Shown here one piece after another: positions 6,150 to 10,666 of a stretch of 10,666 nt of DNA. A program made the translations under genes and the position numbers. A model generated the notes under the pieces. That model worked only from the letters and a program-made list of their open reading frames with translations. It did no database searches and was not told where the DNA came from. Each line of letters begins with the position of its first letter. Position 1 is the first letter of the stretch. The stretch is from Desulfobacterales bacterium (GTDB lineage: Bacteria; Desulfobacterota; Desulfobacteria; Desulfobacterales; C00003060), in the NCBI GenBank assembly GCA_030616425.1, contig JAUWXJ010000072.1, positions 1 to 10,666 on the forward strand, written 5' to 3'.

Positions 6150-6256
6150 TGGAGTGTTGGAGTACTGGAGTGGTGGACAATAAGAGAGGAGAAAACTCTT
6201 TCCTTATTCCTCTGGGTCCATCACTCCAGCGCTCCATTTCTCCAATACTCCAATTT
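6150..6256. repeat. Head-to-head array of degenerate octamers (GGAGTNNT / TCCANNNC)
   Basis: Four 8-bp units run on the left (GGAGTGTT, GGAGTACT, GGAGTGGT, GGACAATA; 6151-6182). Five reverse-complement-type units run on the right (TCCATCAC, TCCAGCGC, TCCATTTC, TCCAATAC, TCCAATTT; 6217-6256). The two arrays face each other and can form a long hairpin. AATAAG/CTTATT pairing in the centre (6179-6208) closes the inner part. It fills most of the 244-bp gap between trpB2 and the small Cys gene and may act as a transcript-end structure. No gene is seen in the gap. Confidence 0.65.
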
Positions 6257-6273
6257 GTTCAAAGCTGCTAAGT

Positions 6274-6293
6274 TCTGGACATGGCGGTCCAGA
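6274..6293. promoter_or_regulatory. Perfect 7-bp inverted repeat upstream of the small Cys gene
   Basis: TCTGGAC (6274-6280) and GTCCAGA (6287-6293) flank a 6-nt spacer and end 27 nt before the ATG at 6321. It could be an operator or an RNA hairpin. There is no T-tract, so it is not a terminator. I did not see a convincing promoter beside it. Confidence 0.3.
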
Positions 6294-6320
6294 TGACCAA
6301 CTACAATAACATGACACGAA

Positions 6321-6581
6321 ATGTATGACCATTTAGATATCAGATGTCCCAGGCTGGGAGGGGAGGTTACCTTTGCCTACTGTCAAAGAGAGGGAGGCGA
6401 TCTTCCCTGCCCGCGTATCCTCGCCTGCTGGCAACCTTATTTTCCCGTTGAGACCTATCTTAGAAAGAAACTCACCCAGACAGAGTGGGATCGCTGTTTC
6501 AATCGACAGCCCAAGGACAAAGTGACGACCTTGATTGAACTGATAGAGGCTGCAAAAAAGCGAAAAAGTCTTCAAGACTGA
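6321..6581 (+). CDS. Small Cys-containing protein of unknown function (86 aa)
   Basis: The protein has cysteines at 9, 21, 30, 36 and 59. The first four lie in a compact N-terminal half (RCPRLGGEV, YCQREGG, LPCPRILACWQ), which could bind zinc or an iron-sulfur cluster. Spacing is C-x11-C-x8-C-x5-C. The C-terminal half is predicted helical (residues about 67-82) and basic. It has no signal peptide or membrane segment, so it should be cytoplasmic. I have an impression of similar CPRLG...C...CWQ proteins in Desulfobacterota but can name no family. The ribosome binding site is weak, so the exact start is uncertain. It lies between trpB2 and der on the same strand, but der seems to have its own promoter. 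Confidence 0.7.
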   Translation: MYDHLDIRCPRLGGEVTFAYCQREGGDLPCPRILACWQPYFPVETYLRKKLTQTEWDRCFNRQPKDKVTTLIELIEAAKKRKSLQD

Positions 6582-6611
6582 TCTCCGTCGTCCTTCCTTT
6601 TGCCACACATC

Positions 6612-6640
6612 TTGCCCTTCTAATAGAATTAAGATATTAT
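6612..6640 (+). promoter_or_regulatory. Probable sigma-70 promoter of der
   Basis: TTGCCC (6612-6617) and TATTAT (6635-6640) are separated by exactly 17 nt; the -10 matches at 5 of 6 positions and the -35 at 4 of 6. Transcription would start near 6647, giving a leader of about 83 nt that begins inside an inverted repeat. Confidence 0.5.
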
Positions 6641-6641
6641 A

Positions 6642-6698
6642 GAGGCTGAAGGCTCAATCCGCCTGTGACGGACTTGTCCTGCTTTGAGCTTTCAGCTC
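6642..6698. repeat. Inverted repeat in the der leader
   Basis: GAGGCTGAAGGCTCAA (6642-6657) pairs with TTGAGCTTTCAGCTC (6684-6698) with one bulge and one mismatch-type change. TCCG/CGGA pairing is possible in the loop (6658-6671). It forms a hairpin in the likely 5' leader of der. It may be one more intergenic repeat rather than a dedicated regulator. Confidence 0.45.
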
Positions 6699-6729
6699 AC
6701 TCGTAACCCGCAGACCGGTAACTCTTGAC

Positions 6730-8046
6730 ATGAAGCCTATTGTTGCCATTGTAGGACGCCCCAATGTTGGCAAGTCCTCGCTTTTTAACCGGATGACCCG
6801 CTCCCGCAAGGCCCTTGTGGATAATCTTCCCGGCGTCACTCGAGACCGGATTTATGAAGATGCCGAGTGGGATGAGACTTCCTTTACGGTGGTGGACACC
6901 GGGGGGTTTTCTGATTTTGAGTCGGAAGAGCTTGGGCCTTTGGTCAGATATCAGGTGATCCAGGCCATGGAGGAAGCCGACGTCATTGTCATGCTTTTTG
7001 ATGGAAGGGGAGGGGTAACTCCAGTAGATATAGACTTGGTCCACAGGCTGCGCCAGTCGAGTAAACCTGTTTTTTACAGTGTAAACAAGATCGACGGGCC
7101 AAAACACGAATCAGCCCTGGCCGACTTTTTTGTCCTGGGGGTGGATCCCCTCTATCCCCTTTCTGCTGAACATGGATACGGCATGCACGATTTCATGGAT
7201 GCCTTGACTGCTGTTTTGCCTCGGAGTGCTCCTGAAGCCGCCGATGATCGGGTCAGACTGGCGGTCATAGGGCGCCCAAACGTAGGAAAATCCTCCTTGA
7301 TCAATCGCCTCCTCGGAGATGAGCGCCTGGTGGTGAGTGAGATACCGGGCACCACCAGAGATGCCATTGACACGGTTTGCACCGTGAACCAGAAGGAGTA
7401 TGTATTGATTGACATGGCCGGAATCCGGAGAAAAAAACGTGTAAGAGACAAGCTAGAGAAATTTTCTATTATGAAGGCCCTCAGGAGCCTTAGTCGTTGC
7501 GATATTGCATTGGTTATGATGGATGCGTCTGAAGGGGTGACAGACCAGGATGCCAATATTGCTGGTTACGCGCTTGAACGGGGTCGGGCCTGTATCATTC
7601 TCTTGAACAAATGGGATTTGGTTGAAAAGGATTCCAAGACTACAGAGCAATACGTGAATAGAGTTAGAGACCGATTAAAGTTCCTACGGTTTGCTCCCGT
7701 GTTGACTGTTTCGGCCCTCACGGGGCAGCGGGTGTTCAAGATCTTCGACTGGGTAGAGACCGTATACGAGCAGTATACTACACGTACCAGCACAGGACAG
7801 CTGAACAGGGTACTTGAAGGTATTATTAACCAACACCAACCCCCTTCCTTTCGTGGGAAATCCGTTAAGTTATATTATGCAACACAGGTATCTATAGCAC
7901 CACCCACATTTGTTTGCTTTGTTAATTATCCAGAGGGTGTTCATTACACATATAAACGGTACATCATCAACCGGCTTCAAGAAGAGCTGGGGCTGTACAT
8001 GAGTCCTATCCGGCTTATTTTTCGAAAACGGGAGAAGAAGAAATAA
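6730..8046 (+). CDS. der: Ribosome-assembly GTPase Der (EngA)
   Basis: Der is the essential double-GTPase that helps assemble the 50S ribosomal subunit. The 438-residue protein has two tandem G domains and a C-terminal KH-like domain. G domain 1 has GRPNVGKS (9-16), PGVTRDR, DTGG (56-59) and NKID (119-122). G domain 2 has GRPNVGKS (181-188), PGTTRD, DMAG (228-231) and NKWD (293-296). The KH-like tail (about 350-438) ends in a basic RKREKKK. The second G3 motif is DMAG where DTAG is usual; the required Asp and Gly are kept. Length fits the compact Der forms. The ATG has no clear ribosome binding site. A promoter about 90 nt upstream and a hairpin leader suggest it is transcribed by itself. Confidence 0.97.
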   Translation: MKPIVAIVGRPNVGKSSLFNRMTRSRKALVDNLPGVTRDRIYEDAEWDETSFTVVDTGGFSDFESEELGPLVRYQVIQAMEEADVIVMLFDGRGGVTPVDIDLVHRLRQSSKPVFYSVNKIDGPKHESALADFFVLGVDPLYPLSAEHGYGMHDFMDALTAVLPRSAPEAADDRVRLAVIGRPNVGKSSLINRLLGDERLVVSEIPGTTRDAIDTVCTVNQKEYVLIDMAGIRRKKRVRDKLEKFSIMKALRSLSRCDIALVMMDASEGVTDQDANIAGYALERGRACIILLNKWDLVEKDSKTTEQYVNRVRDRLKFLRFAPVLTVSALTGQRVFKIFDWVETVYEQYTTRTSTGQLNRVLEGIINQHQPPSFRGKSVKLYYATQVSIAPPTFVCFVNYPEGVHYTYKRYIINRLQEELGLYMSPIRLIFRKREKKK

Positions 8047-8052
8047 ATAAAT

Positions 8053-8076
8053 CCGAATTTGCGGCTCACGCCTTGA
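8053..8076 (+). repeat. 24-bp motif, copy 2 (inverted copy at 3628-3651)
   Basis: Begins 6 bp after the der stop codon and matches the reverse complement of 3628-3651 at 21 of 24 positions. Its end (CCTTGA) is the start of the inverted repeat 8071-8121. Confidence 0.55.
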
Positions 8077-8121
8077 CCGGCTCGCTCCCCGCAAGCCCCG
8101 TCCTTCAGCGCGGGGTCAAGG
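8071..8121. repeat. Nested inverted repeat downstream of der
   Basis: A perfect 8-bp pair, CCTTGACC (8071-8078) and GGTCAAGG (8114-8121), encloses a second pair, CCCCG (8096-8100) and CGGGG (8111-8115). No T-tract follows, so it is not a standard terminator. It may stabilise the 3' end of der mRNA or be part of a dispersed repeat. Confidence 0.45.
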
Positions 8122-8161
8122 GGATGCACACAATCTAAAAATGATAAACTTCCTTACGGTC

Positions 8162-8194
8162 GAAGATTCCCTGCAGCTTGCTGCAGGGTTCTTC
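8162..8194. repeat. Strong GC-rich hairpin before rarA (REP-like or terminator)
   Basis: The 9-bp stem CCCTGCAGC (8169-8177) and GCTGCAGGG (8180-8188) has a 2-nt TT centre and is extended by GAAGA/TCTTC (8162-8166, 8190-8194). It closes 36 nt before the rarA ATG. The bases after it are TCTTCAATTAATT, a weak T-tract, so termination of der transcripts is possible but not certain. Its compact symmetry recalls REP-type palindromes; no RAYT transposase is nearby. Confidence 0.5.
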
Positions 8195-8230
8195 AATTAA
8201 TTCACTTTGTCAGATTATGGGCTAAAGGCA

Positions 8231-9595
8231 ATGGATCTGTTTGAACAATCTGAAAAGGAAATAGAAGGGGCTAGCCGCCCTTTGGCAGACAGAATGAGGC
8301 CGGAGACGCTTGAGGCCTTTGTGGGTCAGACCCATATCCTTGGTGAGGGGAGTCTGCTGCGTCGGGCTATAGAGGAGGACAGGCTCTTTTCCGTGATTTT
8401 CTGGGGGCCGCCTGGATCCGGCAAGACCACCCTGGCCCGTATCATGGCAAGTGATACAAGCTCTCACTTTGAGAGCTTTTCGGCCGTGCTTTCCGGGGTA
8501 AAACAGATCAGGGGAGTCGTTGACGAGGCTGAGGCGCAACGGCGCTACCATCAAAAAAAGACAATCCTGTTTGTGGATGAGATTCACCGATTTAACAAGG
8601 CCCAGCAGGATGCCTTTTTGCCACACGTGGAGAGCGGCCTGATCACGCTGATTGGGGCAACGACTGAGAATCCTTCTTTTGAAGTGATTTCCCCGCTCCT
8701 TTCAAGGTCCAGAGTAATGGTACTGGAGCCGTTTTCTGATGAGGAATTGGCGATCATCTTAAGGTGCGCTGTAAGCGACAAGGAAAAGGGGCTGGGGGAA
8801 CTCTCATTGCAGGTTGAGCCGGATGGCTTGGAGCACATTATCTGGTCGGCGAACGGGGATGCTCGCACGGCGCTGAACAATTTGGAGGCTGCCGCATTTC
8901 TTGTGCGGGAAAAGAAGGTGAAAGAGAGAAAGATAACTCGTGCTGTGGCCGAAGCTGCCCTCCAGATGAAAGCCCTCCAGTACGACAAGCATGGTGAAGA
9001 ACACTATAATCTCATTTCAGCCTTTCACAAGAGCCTGCGGGGTAGTGATCCTGATGCTGCCCTCTATTGGCTTGGTCGCATGCTCGTTGCCGGCGAAGAT
9101 CCACTCTATATTGCCCGGCGTATGGTAAGGTTTGCCTCTGAAGACGTTGGGAATGCTGATCCCAGGGCGCTCTCTGTGGCTGTTTCTGCCATGCATGCCT
9201 TTCAATTTGTTGGCCTTCCAGAAGGAGATCTGGCCCTGGCACAGGCGGCTATCTATCTTGCCACGGCACCGAAAAGCAATGCCCTTTATGCAGGGTTCGG
9301 CAGGGTAAAAGAAACGATTAGCCAAACCGGTACCCTTGCCGTTCCACTTCACATTCGAAATGCCCCAACAAGGTTGATGAAAGATCTTGGCTACGGTAAG
9401 GATTACAAATATGCCCACGACTTTGCAGATGCCTATATACCACAGGAATATTTGCCTGAAAAGCTCAGGGGTCAAGCTTACTATAAGCCTACGGAAAGGG
9501 GTTATGAGAAGATCATCAAGGAACGGCTCATCAAATGGCGCAAACTCAAGGCATCTATACTGAGGGCCAGCAAGAAAAAAAGAAAAGGGCCATGA
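8231..9595 (+). CDS. rarA: Replication-associated recombination protein A (RarA/MgsA AAA+ ATPase)
   Basis: RarA is an AAA+ ATPase of the clamp-loader clade that acts at stalled replication forks with SSB. With the ATG at 8231 the protein has 454 residues, near the usual 440-450. It starts MDLFEQ, like many RarA proteins, then RPLADRMRPETLEAFVGQ. Walker A is GPPGSGKT (59-66), Walker B is LFVDEIHRFN with Asp116-Glu117, sensor 1 is GATTENPSFE and the Arg-finger block is LLSRSRV. The C-terminal half carries RarA signatures: YDKHGEEHYNLISAFHKSLRGSD, GEDPLYIARRMVRFASEDVG and the FADAYIPQEYLPE segment. A TTG at 8207 would add 8 residues but has no ribosome binding site; the chosen ATG has only a short AAAGG 2 nt away. 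It is a single gene between der and a channel gene, with no shared pathway apparent. Confidence 0.95.
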   Translation: MDLFEQSEKEIEGASRPLADRMRPETLEAFVGQTHILGEGSLLRRAIEEDRLFSVIFWGPPGSGKTTLARIMASDTSSHFESFSAVLSGVKQIRGVVDEAEAQRRYHQKKTILFVDEIHRFNKAQQDAFLPHVESGLITLIGATTENPSFEVISPLLSRSRVMVLEPFSDEELAIILRCAVSDKEKGLGELSLQVEPDGLEHIIWSANGDARTALNNLEAAAFLVREKKVKERKITRAVAEAALQMKALQYDKHGEEHYNLISAFHKSLRGSDPDAALYWLGRMLVAGEDPLYIARRMVRFASEDVGNADPRALSVAVSAMHAFQFVGLPEGDLALAQAAIYLATAPKSNALYAGFGRVKETISQTGTLAVPLHIRNAPTRLMKDLGYGKDYKYAHDFADAYIPQEYLPEKLRGQAYYKPTERGYEKIIKERLIKWRKLKASILRASKKKRKGP

Positions 9596-9726
9596 CTTTT
9601 CCCTTAAATAGTTAGTCAAGTTTCGCACCCTTTTCTATCATTTGAATTCACAACTAAAGTTGAGGCGATTTGTTAAGGATAGTTCAAGGTAATGCTCTTT
9701 GGGCTTTGTAGTGGTTGAAACTATTC

Positions 9727-9831
9727 GGGGTAAGGAGATCCGCTTCACTTCGGCCTCCAATGCCTTTAAAGGGTATGCGGTCGGCGCCGGTGGAAATGGC
9801 TGTAGGCCTGTTCACCGGATTTCCTCACCCC
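9727..9831. repeat. 105-bp imperfect palindrome between rarA and the channel gene
   Basis: The 316-bp gap 9596-9911 holds no convincing gene. Its main content is this palindrome. The arms 9727-9748 (starting GGGGTAAGGAGATCCG) and 9810-9831 (ending CGGATTTCCTCACCCC) pair at 17 of 22 positions. GGCCT words (9752-9756, 9805-9809) continue the pairing inward. No transposase, T-tract or clear target duplication is seen. The rest of the gap, 9596-9726, shows nothing I can name. Confidence 0.6.
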
Positions 9832-9911
9832 TTGAAGTGTCACAGAATACTCTATTACTCCAATTGGTGAGCGAACCGAACTAAGTCCCAGGGATAGCGG
9901 AGGTTGAGCAA

Positions 9912-10666
9912 ATGGCAGATTATCTGAAGCATCTATATGAAGGAATGTCTGATAGTATCCTTTCTAAATGGGTGGCTATTTATCCTGTTCTTGTCAAGGC
10001 AGGCTTGGTCCTGTTGGGCGCCGTTCTTATCTGGGTTATTTTTAGATGGTCAATGAAGCGAGTCCGGAAGAGGACCCAGAAGTACGAATTTGTGCGTGCT
10101 CACGACCAGATATTTAACCTGATTCAGAGGGCTGTTTTATATGCCTTGGTCTTTTTCTGCGGCATTTATCTGCTAAACCTCTTCAGGGTTCCGATCCTAG
10201 AAAAGATTTTCTATGCGGCCCTGATTATCCTTCTGGCCATCCCCATTAAGGACTTCACTTTGATTGTGTTGACCTACCTTGAGGCCAATTTCGTCAGAAA
10301 GAGCAAGACCAAGATAGACGACATTGTCTTCGATCTTCTAAACAAATTTTCCGGCATTATCATCTTTGCTATTGCCATTTTGTTTGCCCTCGATGTGTTA
10401 GGGATCAACGTGATGCCTCTTGTGGCCGGGGCCGGCGTTATAGGCATTGCCGTGGGCTTTGCGGCCAAGGATACTCTGTCGAATCTCATAGCAGGAATTT
10501 TACTGATTATTGATCGGCCTTTTGAAATCGGTGACAGGATCGAGGTGTGGTCCTCACCACAAGGTTCGGCTACCTGGGGCGATGTAATAGATGTTGGTCT
10601 CAGGGCTACGAAGATCCGAACCACAGATAACCTTGTGATCATCATCCCTAACAACGAGATCATGAT
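9912..10666 (+). CDS. Mechanosensitive ion channel, MscS family (N-terminal part)
   Basis: This frame begins with ATG at 9912 and stays open to the window edge; 251 codons are visible. MscS-type channels open under membrane tension to release solutes during osmotic downshock. Hydrophobic segments lie at about 24-44, 70-88, 98-120, 148-167 and 170-200. The last contains the pore helix GAGVIGIAVGFAAKDTLSN (173-191), typical of MscS TM3. The beta domain follows: RPFEIGDRI (202-210), GDVIDVGLRATKIRTTDN and IIIPNNE. The pore motif and beta domain make the family clear. Its C-terminal domain is beyond the window, so total length and subtype are unknown. GGAGG (9899-9903) lies 8 nt before the ATG. 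It follows rarA after a 316-bp gap with a palindrome, so it probably has its own promoter, which I could not place. Confidence 0.93.
   Translation, partial: MADYLKHLYEGMSDSILSKWVAIYPVLVKAGLVLLGAVLIWVIFRWSMKRVRKRTQKYEFVRAHDQIFNLIQRAVLYALVFFCGIYLLNLFRVPILEKIFYAALIILLAIPIKDFTLIVLTYLEANFVRKSKTKIDDIVFDLLNKFSGIIIFAIAILFALDVLGINVMPLVAGAGVIGIAVGFAAKDTLSNLIAGILLIIDRPFEIGDRIEVWSSPQGSATWGDVIDVGLRATKIRTTDNLVIIIPNNEIM

Noticed and set aside
6150..6256. Octamer array as a CRISPR or other spacer array
   Set aside because: Units are only 8 bp without spacers and the two halves are reverse complements, which does not fit CRISPR.
8207..8230. TTG at 8207 as the rarA start
   Set aside because: No Shine-Dalgarno precedes it, and the family usually begins with the MDLF segment that starts at 8231.
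9715..9836. TTGAA on both sides of the 9727-9831 palindrome as a target duplication
   Set aside because: Only 5 bp, and the left copy is 7 bp away from the palindrome end, so chance is likely.
9699..9884. 61-codon ORF in the rarA-channel gap
   Set aside because: It coincides with the 105-bp palindrome, has no good ribosome binding site and resembles no protein I know.

Overview
The window looks like a chromosomal housekeeping region of a Gram-negative bacterium, probably a member of the Desulfobacterota (former Deltaproteobacteria). This placement is inferred. It rests on LPS assembly genes (waaA), a TrpB2-type tryptophan synthase, a stand-alone U32-C/EF-Tu-domain-II-like protein, a small conserved-looking Cys protein, and intergenic gaps filled with long imperfect palindromes. 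There are no tRNA or rRNA genes, CRISPR arrays, phage genes or transposases.

Layout. Positions 1-3445 hold a minus-strand operon. It starts with a large lipoprotein (TPR repeats plus a periplasmic-binding-protein fold, TTG start), continues with waaA (Kdo transferase) overlapping it by 4 nt, and ends with the first 14 codons of a third gene cut by the window edge. Positions 3446-3902 are a divergent, AT-rich, repeat-filled intergenic region. Positions 3903-4169 encode an 88-residue EF-Tu-domain-II-like protein. Positions 4170-4714 are a regulatory leader for trpB2 (4715-6076). A small Cys-rich gene follows (6321-6581), then der (6730-8046), rarA (8231-9595), and the first 251 codons of an MscS-type channel (9912 to the end).

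The most interesting part is 4239-4714. A promoter with a perfect -35 is followed, about 27 nt after the expected start site, by an 18-codon ORF with three consecutive Trp codons (residues 12-14). Mutually exclusive RNA hairpins and an intrinsic terminator come next. This is the layout of a ribosome-mediated tryptophan attenuator, here serving an isolated trpB2. Between the terminator and the trpB2 ribosome binding site sits a 204-bp long-palindromic, MITE-like element. Exact 10-bp direct repeats border it, so it appears to have transposed into the leader. Removing it and one repeat puts the terminator U-tract 26 nt upstream of the trpB2 ATG.

The other gaps each carry a different imperfect palindrome. 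They include an AT-rich TTCGTATTTCG-type element, a degenerate octamer array arranged head to head, a hairpin in the likely der leader, compact GC-rich hairpins before rarA, and a 105-bp palindrome before the channel gene. A 24-bp motif is shared in inverted orientation between the 3.6-kb and 8.05-kb gaps. Apart from the leader and the repeats, the genes are ordinary and look intact.
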